Positions 44,921 through 56,661 are shown, counted from the stretch's first letter. The stretch is 64,000 bases of DNA from Flavobacterium johnsoniae UW101 (GCF_000016645.1 NC_009441.1:2666001-2730000), one strand, 5' to 3'. The notes: a model not told the origin generated them from the sequence alone. Program-made: numbers and translations.

Positions 44921-46534
44921 ATGTCTGGATTATTGGCCGTTATTGGTAAAGGAAAAGACCCGCAGCTTGTAAAAGAACTTTCTAACAGAATGTCACACCG
45001 TGGCCCGGATGAAAGCGATTTGCATATTATGGAAAATGGAAGTATACTTTGTCATGAAAGTCTGTCTATTATCGATCTGCATTCGGGAAAACAGCCTATT
45101 CAGGGAACGAACAAAGCATGGATGGTTCATGATGGTGAAATTTATAATTATCAGGAATTAAAAAACACAATTTTAAAAGATCATACTTTTAGAACCAATT
45201 CAGATTCAGAAGTTATCGTGCATTTATATGAAGAGTTTGGATATGATTTTTGCAACAAACTTGACGGTGATTTTGCTTTCGTAATTATTGACGGTGATAA
45301 TTACATTGCAGGAAGAGATCCAATTGGAGTAAAACCTCTATATTATGGATTAGATGAAAGAGGGAGAATTTATTTTTCTTCAGAAATGAAATCAATTGCC
45401 GATCAGTGTAAATCATTTTCAACTTTTCCTCCAGGGCATTATTATACAGCAAAAAGCGGTTTCGTAAAATATTATCATCCGGAATACGAAGATCATTTAA
45501 AGGCTGATCAGCCGCTTGATTTTGGATTAATCCGCAAAAGTTTAATCGAAGCCACACGCAAACGTTTAATAGGCGAAGTTCCTGTTGGAGTTGTATTATC
45601 CGGTGGTTTAGATACTTCTTTAATTTCTTCTGTGGCTTCAAGACTGCTAAAAGAAAATGGTAAAAAACTGCCGTCTTTTTCTATCGGTTTAGATGCTGAT
45701 GCCCCAGATAATATTTCGGCTAGAAAAGCAGCAGAATTTTTAGGTACAGATCATCATGAAATACATTTTACTGTAAAAGAAGGAGTAGAAGCTTTAGAGC
45801 AGGTTATTGCATCTATAGAAACCTATGATATTATTTCTGTTCGTTCAGGAGTTCCAATGTATTTATTGTCTAAAGCAATCAGCGAAAAAGGCGTAAAAGT
45901 AATTTTGTCAGGAGAAGGCGCCGATGAAATTTTTGGAGGACATTTGTATTTTAGAAATGCGCCTTCGACAGAAGAATTTCAGGACGAAACTATCGAAAGA
46001 GTCCAAAAACTATTTACAGCAGATTTACTTCGTGCGGATAAAACAACAATGGCTAACGGAATCGAAGCCAGAGTTCCGTTTCTTGATAAAGATTTTTTAG
46101 ATGTTACCATTCGAATTAAAACCGAAGAAAAACAACCTAAAACTTACGATGGAGTTGAAAAATATATCTTAAGAAAAGCATTTGATACTCCCGAAGATCC
46201 TTATTTGCCTGCAGAAGTTTTGTGGAGACAAAAAGAGCAGTTTTCTGATGGAGTAGGATACAACTGGGTTGATGAGTTGATAGAGTATTGTGATTCGCAG
46301 GTTACAGATGAACAATTGGCTGGTGCAAGTGCAGAATTTCCATACAATACGCCAACAACAAAAGAAGCGTATTATTACAGATCGATTTTTCATAAATATT
46401 ATCCACAGGTCAGTGCGGCGCAAACCGTTCGTAAATGGATTCCAAAATGGCAGGAAAATCAAGATCCAAGCGGAAGAGCTAATGCAGCACACTTAAAAGG
46501 AAATTTTGAGAATGTGAAATCTGTAGCCGTTTAA
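44921..46534 (+). CDS. AsnB paralogue with inactivated glutaminase site
   Basis: A 537-residue protein, clearly a duplicate of the preceding AsnB (shared text includes WRQKEQFSDGVGY and EEYYYRS/EAYYYRS segments). The nucleophile Cys2 is Ser (MSGLLAVIG), the glutamine-binding Arg is Ser47 (CHESLSIID), and the oxyanion Asn is Asp71 (HDGEIYN). The synthetase site is intact (VLSGGLDTSLIS, LSGEGADEIFGG). I infer it is unable to hydrolyse glutamine, so it would use free ammonia, partner with the first AsnB, or act on another substrate. It has its own promoter box and terminator. Confidence 0.88.
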   Translation: MSGLLAVIGKGKDPQLVKELSNRMSHRGPDESDLHIMENGSILCHESLSIIDLHSGKQPIQGTNKAWMVHDGEIYNYQELKNTILKDHTFRTNSDSEVIVHLYEEFGYDFCNKLDGDFAFVIIDGDNYIAGRDPIGVKPLYYGLDERGRIYFSSEMKSIADQCKSFSTFPPGHYYTAKSGFVKYYHPEYEDHLKADQPLDFGLIRKSLIEATRKRLIGEVPVGVVLSGGLDTSLISSVASRLLKENGKKLPSFSIGLDADAPDNISARKAAEFLGTDHHEIHFTVKEGVEALEQVIASIETYDIISVRSGVPMYLLSKAISEKGVKVILSGEGADEIFGGHLYFRNAPSTEEFQDETIERVQKLFTADLLRADKTTMANGIEARVPFLDKDFLDVTIRIKTEEKQPKTYDGVEKYILRKAFDTPEDPYLPAEVLWRQKEQFSDGVGYNWVDELIEYCDSQVTDEQLAGASAEFPYNTPTTKEAYYYRSIFHKYYPQVSAAQTVRKWIPKWQENQDPSGRANAAHLKGNFENVKSVAV

Positions 46535-46578
46535 AAAGTATTTTAAAAGATAAATTCCAGACGGAATTTCAAAACATA

Positions 46579-46617
46579 AAACCGAAACAGATAATAGGAT
46601 CTCGTTTCGGTTTTTTT
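46579..46617 (+). terminator. Terminator of the second asnB gene
   Basis: AAACCGAAAC (46579-46588) pairs with GTTTCGGTTT (46604-46613), followed by a T-tract. Confidence 0.88.
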
Positions 46618-46689
46618 ATGCGTGGAATTAAGATTTTTTTGTAATTCCTAAATCTTAGTTAATGTAGGTTTTTACTTTAGGAAAAATAT

Positions 46690-46697
46690 TATATTTG
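46690..46697 (+). promoter_or_regulatory. -7 box TATATTTG for the M16 peptidase gene
   Basis: A perfect TAnnTTTG 40 bp before the ATG at 46737. A TTG at 46695 that would extend the gene lies inside this box and is therefore not a start. Confidence 0.65.
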
Positions 46698-46736
46698 GTT
46701 ATCATTAACAAATTAATAACCAATCCATCACAACCT

Positions 46737-49475
46737 ATGAAAAACGTATTACTAGGTGGAATTTTATGCTGTACATTAATTTCATTGAGTCCTGTTTATG
46801 CCCAAAAAAAGGTCGAAGTGCCTAAATACATTACCAATATTGAAGGTGTAAAAGAATATTCTTTAAACAACGGATTAAAAATTCTTTTAATTCCAGATGC
46901 TTCTCAGAGCAATATGATAGTTAATATCGTTTATAATGTAGGTTCCAGAAATGAAGGCTATGGTGAAAAAGGAATGGCGCATTTGCTGGAACACATGCTT
47001 TTTAAGAGTACTAAGAATTTAGGCGATATTAAAAAAATGTTGTCAGACAAAGGAGGAAATGCAAACGGAACCACCTGGTTAGACAGAACAAACTATTACG
47101 AGATTTTTCCATCAAGCGATGAAAACTTAAAATGGAGCATCGAAATGGAAGCCGACAGAATGATTCATGCTACCATTTTACAGTCAGACCTTGACAAAGA
47201 ATTCTCTGTAGTTAGAAATGAGTTTGAAATAGGAGAAAATAATCCTGATGGAGTGTTGCAGGAAAGAATTCTTTCTGCAGCTTATTTGTGGCATAATTAC
47301 GGAAACAGTACCATAGGAAGTAAAGAAGATATTGAAAGAGTAAAAGCAAATACGCTGCGAGTTTTTTATGAAAAATACTATCAGCCGGATAACGCAACTC
47401 TTATAATTGCAGGAAAATTTGATGAAAAGAAAGCGCTGCAGTATGCAGGTCAGTATTTTGGAGCAATCCCTCGACCAAAAAGAGTTTTAGATAAAACCTA
47501 TACAATTGAGCCGGCTCAGGATGGAGAAAAATATGTTGAGCTTAAAAGAGCCGGAGACAGCAAAAATGTTGGAGCTTTGTACCACACAGCATCTTATGCA
47601 GATAAAGATTACGCAGCAATTGATGCGTTAGGCGAAATTTTAACAGCAGATCCATCAGGTTATTTGTATAAATCTTTAGTCGAAACACAAAAAATATCCA
47701 GTATTTATTTTTGGCAGCCTACAGTAAGAGATGCCGGATTTATTTATTTTGGAGCTGCATTGCCGAATGATAAAGATGTAAAAGAAACGAAAGAACTTAT
47801 TAGAACTGAGCTGGATAAAATTGCATCAACAAAATATACAGATCAGGATATTAGCAGAGCAAAAGCTAAAATTATTAAGCAGATTGAGGCAGTAAAAAAC
47901 AATACAATTTCGTATGCTGTAAACATGACAGAAATTGTTGGAGCCGGAGATTACAGACTTGGTTTTTTATATAGAGATGCAATTGAAAACCTTACAAAAG
48001 AAGATGTTCAAAGAGTAGCCGAGAAATATTTTAAAGCAAATAACAGAACAGTTGGTATTTTTATTCCGTCAAAAGATGAAGTAAGAGTAAAACCAAACGA
48101 ATATACTGATGAGCAATTATCAGCATTAATTAAAGATTACAAAGGAAAAGCACTTGAAAAAGAAGCTGCGCCGTTTGAAGCCTCTATTAAAAATTTAAAA
48201 CAAAATTTTGCCGAAGGCAAATTAAGCAACGGCATTAAATACGGATTAATTAAAAAAGAAATCAAAGGCGGAAAAGTTCAGGCAAGTTTTAGATTTCCGG
48301 TGAGCAACGAAAAAGATTTAACAGATAAAAGCGATATTGCCGGTATTCTTGCTCAGTTATTAAAAACAGGAACAAAAACACAATCTAAAGAGCAGATCCA
48401 GGATCGATTAGATCAATTGAAATCTTCAATTAATTTTAATTTTTCGAGACAAACTTTAACTGTCAATATCAATACTTATAAAGAAAATTTTAAGGAAGTA
48501 ATGGGAATTTTAGCAGACTTGCTGGCTAATTCAACTTTTCCTGAAAATGAACTTACCAAAACAATCAGTGAGTATAATACTTATTTAGAGTCTAGTTTAA
48601 ACGATCCGCAGGCTGTGGCATTTACTGAAATTACAAGGTCAACAACAAAATATCCAAAAGGAAATATGTTTTATACACCAACGATTCAGGAACAGATAGA
48701 TGCTTTCAAAAAAATAAAACAATCAGAAATTGTTGATTTTTATAAAAATGTTTTGGGCGGAAATAATGGTGTAGGAAGTGTAGTAGGAGATTTAGATGCT
48801 AAAACTACAGGAGAAATTTTAGAAAGCACATTTGGAAAATGGAATTCTAAGGCGAAATATGAACTTGCTTTGCCAACTTATTTTGAAACACAAAAATTAG
48901 ACAAAGACATTATTACTCCAGACAAAGAAAATGCGGTTGCTTTAGGAAGAATCAGTTTTAAGATGGATAGAAACAGTGCTGATTATCCTGCATTTGTTAT
49001 GGCAAATGAGATGTTAGGAAGCGGTGGTTTCTTAAGTGCCAGAATTCCGATGAGATTAAGAGAAAAAGAAGGAATCAGCTATGGTGCAGGCTCTTTTGCA
49101 GATATTCCAATTACAAACAATGCGGCTTCATGGAGTTATTATGCTTTTTTAAATCCAACGAAAAAAGGCGCTGTTGAAACTGCAGCAAAAGAAGAAATTG
49201 CAAAAGCAATAAAAGATGGATTTACAGCAGAAGAACTAAAATCTAATCTAACCAGCTGGCAAAACGAAAGAAAAACAAGATTAGGAGTTGACGGTACATT
49301 AATGGAACTGTCAAATAATTATTTACAATACGGAGTGCCTTTAGAAGATTATGATACTTTGGAAACAAAAATCAAAGCTTTAAAAGTTGAAGATGTAAAT
49401 AGTGTTTTGAAGAAATATCTTTCATTAGATAAAATGACTTCAGTGTATGCTGGAGATTTTAATAAGAAAAACTAA
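46737..49475 (+). CDS. M16-family zinc metallopeptidase
   Basis: A 912-residue secreted peptidase with a signal peptide (MKNVLLGGILCCTLISLSPVYAQ). The inverted zinc motif AHLLEHMLF (His82, Glu85, His86) begins the first M16 unit, with NEFEIGENN carrying a likely distal Glu ligand. The second unit starts near residue 480 (NFAEGKLSNGIKYGLI) and lacks HxxEH, as is normal for the inactive half. It degrades periplasmic peptides. Start ATG 46737 gives the signal peptide; earlier starts lie in the promoter. Confidence 0.92.
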   Translation: MKNVLLGGILCCTLISLSPVYAQKKVEVPKYITNIEGVKEYSLNNGLKILLIPDASQSNMIVNIVYNVGSRNEGYGEKGMAHLLEHMLFKSTKNLGDIKKMLSDKGGNANGTTWLDRTNYYEIFPSSDENLKWSIEMEADRMIHATILQSDLDKEFSVVRNEFEIGENNPDGVLQERILSAAYLWHNYGNSTIGSKEDIERVKANTLRVFYEKYYQPDNATLIIAGKFDEKKALQYAGQYFGAIPRPKRVLDKTYTIEPAQDGEKYVELKRAGDSKNVGALYHTASYADKDYAAIDALGEILTADPSGYLYKSLVETQKISSIYFWQPTVRDAGFIYFGAALPNDKDVKETKELIRTELDKIASTKYTDQDISRAKAKIIKQIEAVKNNTISYAVNMTEIVGAGDYRLGFLYRDAIENLTKEDVQRVAEKYFKANNRTVGIFIPSKDEVRVKPNEYTDEQLSALIKDYKGKALEKEAAPFEASIKNLKQNFAEGKLSNGIKYGLIKKEIKGGKVQASFRFPVSNEKDLTDKSDIAGILAQLLKTGTKTQSKEQIQDRLDQLKSSINFNFSRQTLTVNINTYKENFKEVMGILADLLANSTFPENELTKTISEYNTYLESSLNDPQAVAFTEITRSTTKYPKGNMFYTPTIQEQIDAFKKIKQSEIVDFYKNVLGGNNGVGSVVGDLDAKTTGEILESTFGKWNSKAKYELALPTYFETQKLDKDIITPDKENAVALGRISFKMDRNSADYPAFVMANEMLGSGGFLSARIPMRLREKEGISYGAGSFADIPITNNAASWSYYAFLNPTKKGAVETAAKEEIAKAIKDGFTAEELKSNLTSWQNERKTRLGVDGTLMELSNNYLQYGVPLEDYDTLETKIKALKVEDVNSVLKKYLSLDKMTSVYAGDFNKKN

Positions 49476-49498
49476 AGAAGGAAAATTTCAATGTAAAA

Positions 49499-49537
49499 AA
49501 AACGAAATGCATTTCACAATGTCATTTCGGTTTTTTT
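49499..49537 (+). terminator. M16 peptidase gene terminator
   Basis: AAACGAAATG pairs with CATTTCGGTT around a 13-nt loop and is followed by TTTTTTT. Confidence 0.85.
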
Positions 49538-49707
49538 ATGCTGTTATTAGGATTTGAATTTGGGATTTCAAAATTGATTTTTGTGTTATTCCTATTTTTA
49601 GAATTTGGAATTTATGAATTTGGAATTTAAAATTCACTTTTGGAATTATTTTTTGGTTTTTCAGACAATTGTGTTAATAACTTAAGTGCTTTAAGTCGGA
49701 ATTTTAT

Positions 49708-49719
49708 GGGTATATACCC
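49708..49719. promoter_or_regulatory. Palindrome GGGTATATACCC in the gyrB promoter
   Basis: A perfect 12-bp palindrome lying 10 bp before the -7 box of gyrB, in the promoter spacer. Its position suits a repressor or supercoiling-sensitive site, but no regulator is known. Confidence 0.4.
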
Positions 49720-49729
49720 CGCGTTTTTA

Positions 49730-49737
49730 TATATTTG
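49730..49737 (+). promoter_or_regulatory. gyrB -7 box TATATTTG
   Basis: A perfect TAnnTTTG 38 bp before the gyrB ATG. Confidence 0.7.
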
Positions 49738-49745
49738 CGTGTTAG

Positions 49746-51716
<1,971 letters not shown>

Positions 51717-51730
51717 TAAAAAATAACTTT

Positions 51731-51776
51731 CAATTCGTTTAATTGTTTAAATTTACTTAAACGATTAAACGAATTG
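51731..51776 (+). terminator. 20-bp hairpin after gyrB
   Basis: The arms 51731-51750 and 51757-51776 pair over 20 bp with one G-U and a 6-nt loop. It ends with a short T-rich tail, so it may terminate gyrB or protect its 3' end; the mdh gene begins 49 bp later. Confidence 0.7.
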
Positions 51777-51824
51777 TTAATTTATAAAACAAACAAATTA
51801 TTAATAACCGATAAAGTAAAAAAT

Positions 51825-52760
51825 ATGAAAGTTACCATTGTAGGAGCAGGAAATGTTGGAGCTACTTGCGCAGATGTTATTTCTTATAGAGGAATTGCAA
51901 GCGAGGTTGTATTGTTGGATATTAAAGAAGGTTTTGCCGAAGGAAAAGCGTTGGATATTACACAATGTGCGACAAATACTGGTTTTAATACAAAAGTGTC
52001 TGGCGTTACCAACGACTATTCTAAAACCGCTGGAAGTGATGTAGTGGTTATTACATCAGGAATTCCAAGAAAACCAGGAATGACTAGAGAAGAATTAATT
52101 GGTATTAATGCAGGAATTGTGAAAACAGTTGCTGAAAATGTACTGAAATATTCTCCAAATACTATAATTGTTGTAGTTTCTAACCCAATGGATACTATGA
52201 CATATTTAGCTTTAAAAGCTACAGGACTGCCAAAAAACAGAATTATAGGTATGGGCGGGGCATTAGACAGCTCTCGTTTTAGAACTTATTTATCTTTGGC
52301 TTTAGATAAACCTGCAAATGATATTTCTGCGATGGTAATTGGAGGTCATGGTGATACAACCATGATTCCGTTAACACGTTTGGCTTCTTATAATGGAATT
52401 CCGGTTTCTCAGTTCCTTTCAGAAGATGTACTGCAAAAAGTAGCAGCAGATACTATGGTTGGCGGTGCTACGCTTACAGGTCTTCTAGGGACTTCTGCGT
52501 GGTATGCTCCGGGAGCTTCTGTTGCTTATTTAGTAGACAGTATCCTAAACGATCAAAAGAAAATGATTGCCTGCTCAGTTTTCGTAGAAGGCGAGTACGG
52601 ACAAAATGATATATGTATAGGTGTACCGTGTATAATTGGTAAAAACGGTGTAGAAGAAATTGTAAATATCAATTTAAATGACCAGGAAAAGGCTTTATTT
52701 GCTAAAAGCGCAGATGCGGTTCGTGGTATGAATGATGCTCTAAAATCGATTTTAGTGTAA
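51825..52760 (+). CDS. mdh: Malate dehydrogenase
   Basis: Interconverts malate and oxaloacetate with NAD+. The 311-residue protein has the Rossmann motif VGAGNVGATCAD, the substrate loop SGIPRKPGMTREEL (Arg residues) and the catalytic GGHGDTTMIPLTR with active-site His. MDH rather than lactate dehydrogenase is indicated by the Arg-rich loop. The MKVTIVGAG start is used; an in-frame ATG 17 codons upstream gives a lysine-rich tail not seen in the family and lies in the gyrB/mdh spacer. Confidence 0.95.
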   Translation: MKVTIVGAGNVGATCADVISYRGIASEVVLLDIKEGFAEGKALDITQCATNTGFNTKVSGVTNDYSKTAGSDVVVITSGIPRKPGMTREELIGINAGIVKTVAENVLKYSPNTIIVVVSNPMDTMTYLALKATGLPKNRIIGMGGALDSSRFRTYLSLALDKPANDISAMVIGGHGDTTMIPLTRLASYNGIPVSQFLSEDVLQKVAADTMVGGATLTGLLGTSAWYAPGASVAYLVDSILNDQKKMIACSVFVEGEYGQNDICIGVPCIIGKNGVEEIVNINLNDQEKALFAKSADAVRGMNDALKSILV

Positions 52761-52779
52761 TAAAAACAGGAAAAAAAGG

Positions 52780-52809
52780 AAAAGGCTGCACTTTTGCAGT
52801 CTTTTTTTT
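52780..52809 (+). terminator. mdh terminator
   Basis: AAGGCTGCA pairs with TGCAGTCTT around a CTTT loop and runs into T8. Confidence 0.88.
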
Positions 52810-52852
52810 GAGATTAATTAATAAATAAATTGGTTAATCTTTCCGTTAATTA

Positions 52853-52860
52853 TATATTTG
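52853..52860 (+). promoter_or_regulatory. secDF -7 box TATATTTG
   Basis: A perfect TAnnTTTG that would start the transcript near 52867, giving a leader of about 120 nt that contains a 15-codon open frame (52918-52965). Confidence 0.6.
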
Positions 52861-52988
52861 CTCGATTTAAAAAAAATGCAGTAATTCGTGATCTCGATTT
52901 TTTAGTTTTAAAAACTCATGTCAGGGCTTATTTTTAGGGAATTTAAAACCAAAAACAAACAATAAAACATAATTAATTTTTAGTAATA

Positions 52989-55964
52989 ATGCAGAATAAA
53001 GGACTTATTAAATTTTTCGCAATTCTATTTGCATTGGTAAGTATTTACCAACTATCATTCACTTTTGTGGCAAATAATGTCAAAGGTGAAGCTAAAGCTT
53101 TTGCAGGAGATAATCCTGATAAAGAGCTGAAATATTTAGATTCTATCGGTAAAGAAAAAGTATTCAGTCTTGGTTTTACAGACTTCACTTATAATGAAGT
53201 AAAAAACAAACAGCTAAATAAAGGTCTTGACTTAGAAGGAGGAATCAACGTTATTCTTCAAATCTCTGTTAAAGATGTATTAAAAGGTTTAGCGAATAAT
53301 TCTAAAAATCCGGTATTTAATAAATCATTAGCTGATGCAACTGCGAATTTAGAAGGAAATAAGACCTATTTAAATAAATTCTTCGAAGCTTTTGAAGCTA
53401 ACTCAAAAGGAACTGTAAAATTGGCTTCGCCAGATATTTTTGCAAACAGAAGTTTACAAGGAGACGGTGGTATCGATTTTCAAATGACTGATGCACAAGC
53501 TCAAAAAGTTATCAAAAGAAAAGTTGATGAGTCTATCGAAAGTGCTTACAAAGTATTAAGAGAGCGTATCGACAAATTTGGTGTAACACAGCCAAACATC
53601 CAAAAATTAGGAGAAACAGGAAGAATCTTAGTAGAGCTTCCAGGTGCTAAGGATGTTGATAGAATTAAAAAATTATTAGGAGGAAAAGCTCAATTAGAGT
53701 TCTGGGAAACTTTTAAAATTGAAGAAGTTGGTAACTTTTTAGTTGCTGCTAACGAAGCTTTAAAAAAGACAGAAGTTAAGAAAACAGAAACTAAAGCTGT
53801 AGCTAAAGATTCATTGAATGCTTTATTAACAGATAACTCTAAAGATTCTCTTGACGCTAAAAAAGGAAATAATCCTTTATTTGACAAAATGATTGTTCAG
53901 GGTGGTGGTCCGGTTTTAGGATACTTCGCTACTAAAGATACTGCTGCAATCAACGGTTATTTCAAAAGACCAGATATTAGAATTTTATTGGGTGCTGACC
54001 AACACAATGCAAAATTTGTTTGGAGCAAACCAACTACTATAAAAGATGCTAAAGCAAAAGAAGTTGAAGCTGTAGAATTATACGCTTTAAAAGGAAACAG
54101 AGATAACGTACCAGCTATGAGCGGTGGTGTTGTAACTGATGCAAAAGATACTTTTGACCAAATGGGTAAACCAGCTGTTTCTATGCAAATGAACAGCCAG
54201 GGAGCTAAAGTTTGGGAAGAGTTAACAGGAAGAGCTTTCTCTCAAAAAGGTTATATCGCTATTGTTTTAGATAACATCGTTTATTCTGCGCCAGGTGTTA
54301 CAAGCGGTCCAATCGCTGGAGGAAGATCTGAAATTACAGGTTCTTTTGATGTTGCTGAAACAAAAGATTTAGCTAACGTATTAAATGCAGGTAAATTACC
54401 AGCATCTGCAGACATTATTCAATCTACAGTTGTAGGGCCATCTTTAGGTCAGGCAGCAATTGATGCAGGAACAATTTCATCTGTATTAGGTTTCTTATTA
54501 GTTTGTGTTTGGATGGTATTCTATTATGGTAAAGCTGGATGGTATGCAAACCTTGCTTTATTATTAAACTTACTATTCTTATTCGGAATTATGGCAAGTT
54601 TTGGTTTCGTACTTACATTGCCGGGTATTGCAGGTATCGTATTAACATTAGGTACTGCGGTAGATGCGAACATCATTATATATGAAAGAGCAAAAGAGGA
54701 ATTACGTGAAGGTAAATCATTATCAGAAGCTGTAGCAGCATCTTACGGATGGCACGGAGCAATGCGTTCTATTATTGATGCTAACGTAACTCACGTTTTA
54801 ACTGGAGCGATCTTATTTATTTTTGGAACAGGACCAATCAAAGGTTTCGCGTTAACATTATTAATTGGTATCGTAACTTCATTGTTTACTTCTATCTTTA
54901 TTGCTAGAATTTTCATTGACAGAAATATTGCAGGAAAAGCTGATTTAACTTTCTCTACAAGTATTACTAAAAACTGGTTTACAAACTTCCACTTTGACTT
55001 TATTAAAGTTAAAAAATTCACTTACATTTTCTCTTCTATAGTAACAGTAGTAAGTTTAACTTCTATCTTCTTTATTAACGGATTAGATGAAGGTGTAGAT
55101 TTTGTTGGAGGTAGAACTTTCCAGGTTAAATTTGAAAAACCAATCGATGCAACTGTAGTTTCAGATGAATTATCTGCTGCTTTTGGTACTCCGGTTGAAG
55201 CTAAAATTTTAGGTGATGACGATCAGTTGAAAATCACAACTAAATATAAAATTAAAGAAGACGGTGTAGCTATAGACGAAGAAGTGAACCAAAAATTATA
55301 CAAAGCATTACAAAAGTATTACCCAAATACTTCTTATGATAAATTCATCAACTCTTTTGACGGTAAAAAAGTTGGAGTTTTACAAGCTTCTAAAGTTGGA
55401 GCTTCTATCTCAGAAGATATTAAAACAAACTCTTACTGGGCAGTACTTGGAGCAATGGCAGTTATTTTCTTATACTTAATGGTATCTTTCCGTAAATGGC
55501 AGTATTCATTAGGTGCGATTGCAGCTGTTGCACACGACGTAATCTTCGTATTAGGAATCTACTCTTTATGCTACAAGTTCATGCCATTCCACATGGAAAT
55601 GGACCAGCACTTCATCGCTGCGATCCTGACGGTAATTGGTTACTCTATGAACGATACTGTAATTGTATTTGACAGGGTGAGAGAGTTTATCATCGGAAAC
55701 CGTAAAGGTAGTTTCGAAGATATCGTAAATGCTTCTATTAACACTACATTATCTAGAACATTGAATACTTCATTAATGATGATCATTGTATTATTAACGA
55801 TGTTTATCTTTGGTGGTGAGTCAATCAGAGGATTTATCTTTGCAATGTTAATTGGTATTATTGTAGGTACTTATTCTTCATTATTTATCGCTACTCCGGT
55901 ATTGGTAGATACGATTTCAAGTGATGAAAAACACACAATCGAAGACAAACATAATAAAGCATAA
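52989..55964 (+). CDS. secDF: Fused protein translocase SecDF
   Basis: SecD and SecF joined in one 991-residue chain, an arrangement common in Bacteroidota. It pulls secreted proteins across the membrane using the proton gradient. SecD motifs are GLDLEGGINVILQIS, SAPGVTSGPIAGGRSEITG, GPSLGQAAIDAGTISS and GTAVDANIIIYERAKEEL; SecF motifs start at GVDFVGGRTFQV and include IGYSMNDTVIVFDRVRE. Twelve membrane segments are expected. A charged low-complexity insert (KKTEVKKTETK ... DSLDAKKGN, about 260-295) lies in the first periplasmic domain. Confidence 0.95.
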   Translation: MQNKGLIKFFAILFALVSIYQLSFTFVANNVKGEAKAFAGDNPDKELKYLDSIGKEKVFSLGFTDFTYNEVKNKQLNKGLDLEGGINVILQISVKDVLKGLANNSKNPVFNKSLADATANLEGNKTYLNKFFEAFEANSKGTVKLASPDIFANRSLQGDGGIDFQMTDAQAQKVIKRKVDESIESAYKVLRERIDKFGVTQPNIQKLGETGRILVELPGAKDVDRIKKLLGGKAQLEFWETFKIEEVGNFLVAANEALKKTEVKKTETKAVAKDSLNALLTDNSKDSLDAKKGNNPLFDKMIVQGGGPVLGYFATKDTAAINGYFKRPDIRILLGADQHNAKFVWSKPTTIKDAKAKEVEAVELYALKGNRDNVPAMSGGVVTDAKDTFDQMGKPAVSMQMNSQGAKVWEELTGRAFSQKGYIAIVLDNIVYSAPGVTSGPIAGGRSEITGSFDVAETKDLANVLNAGKLPASADIIQSTVVGPSLGQAAIDAGTISSVLGFLLVCVWMVFYYGKAGWYANLALLLNLLFLFGIMASFGFVLTLPGIAGIVLTLGTAVDANIIIYERAKEELREGKSLSEAVAASYGWHGAMRSIIDANVTHVLTGAILFIFGTGPIKGFALTLLIGIVTSLFTSIFIARIFIDRNIAGKADLTFSTSITKNWFTNFHFDFIKVKKFTYIFSSIVTVVSLTSIFFINGLDEGVDFVGGRTFQVKFEKPIDATVVSDELSAAFGTPVEAKILGDDDQLKITTKYKIKEDGVAIDEEVNQKLYKALQKYYPNTSYDKFINSFDGKKVGVLQASKVGASISEDIKTNSYWAVLGAMAVIFLYLMVSFRKWQYSLGAIAAVAHDVIFVLGIYSLCYKFMPFHMEMDQHFIAAILTVIGYSMNDTVIVFDRVREFIIGNRKGSFEDIVNASINTTLSRTLNTSLMMIIVLLTMFIFGGESIRGFIFAMLIGIIVGTYSSLFIATPVLVDTISSDEKHTIEDKHNKA

Positions 55965-55984
55965 TTAAAAGCTTAAATTATATT

Positions 55985-56017
55985 AAAAAGATCCAGTGAA
56001 AGCTGGATCTTTTTTTT
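55985..56017 (+). terminator. secDF terminator
   Basis: AAAGATCCAG pairs with CTGGATCTTT around TGAAAG, followed by a run of Ts. Confidence 0.92.
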
Positions 56018-56049
56018 GTATTATATTTAAATGAATTTAAAAACGATTT

Positions 56050-56661
56050 ATGAATAGAAAATTACTTTTGAGTATACTATTTCTTTTTGCTGTAAAGATG
56101 TCTGCACAAGAAGATAAATCCCGTTTTTCTCTAGGTTTTAATTATGGCTTCGGAAGTGAATTTAACAACCGGAACTATACGTTTACAAATCATTTTTATA
56201 AAATACAGCTTTATTATAAACTAAAACAGACAAAGCATTTTCAATATCAAATCCTTGTTCAGCCGGAAATTAATTTTGCTGAACATCAATTATTAAATTT
56301 CTATTTTGTGAAGCCGGAAACGCCGGATTATGAACAAAAAAGAGCTCAATATACACAGTTAAAAGATATTCGCGAATATGTGGTCAACTGCGGTTTTTTA
56401 GTTCGTAAACCTATTAGTGAAATTTGTTCATTTTATATTCTCGGCAGTATTGGCCCGATGATAACAGATACCGAAACCGAAAGAATGTCGAAAGGTTTCG
56501 CTTTTGCCGATGTTTTAGCAGTGGGATTCTCTTTAAACTATCATAAAATTCAATTTGACATTTGCCCAAATATCAGACACGTATCGAATGGAGGATTAAG
56601 CAGTACAAATTCTGGTTATAATACCAGAAATATAGAGTTTGGGGTTTCGTATTCGTTGTAG
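56050..56661 (+). CDS. PagL-like lipid A deacylase (acyloxyacyl hydrolase)
   Basis: A 203-residue outer-membrane protein with a signal peptide (MNRKLLLSILFLFAVKMSAQ) and about eight predicted barrel strands. The catalytic pair is in RHVSNGGLSSTNSG (His177, Ser179), matching the HxSNGG-type PagL motif. PagL removes an acyl chain from lipid A. Its terminator-bearing downstream region leads into the T6SS cassette. Confidence 0.8.
   Translation: MNRKLLLSILFLFAVKMSAQEDKSRFSLGFNYGFGSEFNNRNYTFTNHFYKIQLYYKLKQTKHFQYQILVQPEINFAEHQLLNFYFVKPETPDYEQKRAQYTQLKDIREYVVNCGFLVRKPISEICSFYILGSIGPMITDTETERMSKGFAFADVLAVGFSLNYHKIQFDICPNIRHVSNGGLSSTNSGYNTRNIEFGVSYSL

Noticed and set aside
45285..45641. Open frame antisense to the second asnB gene
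   Set aside because: It shadows a conserved synthetase domain and has no independent support.
46695..46736. Upstream TTG start for the M16 peptidase gene
   Set aside because: The TTG lies inside the TATATTTG promoter box and the ATG at 46737 gives a clean signal peptide.
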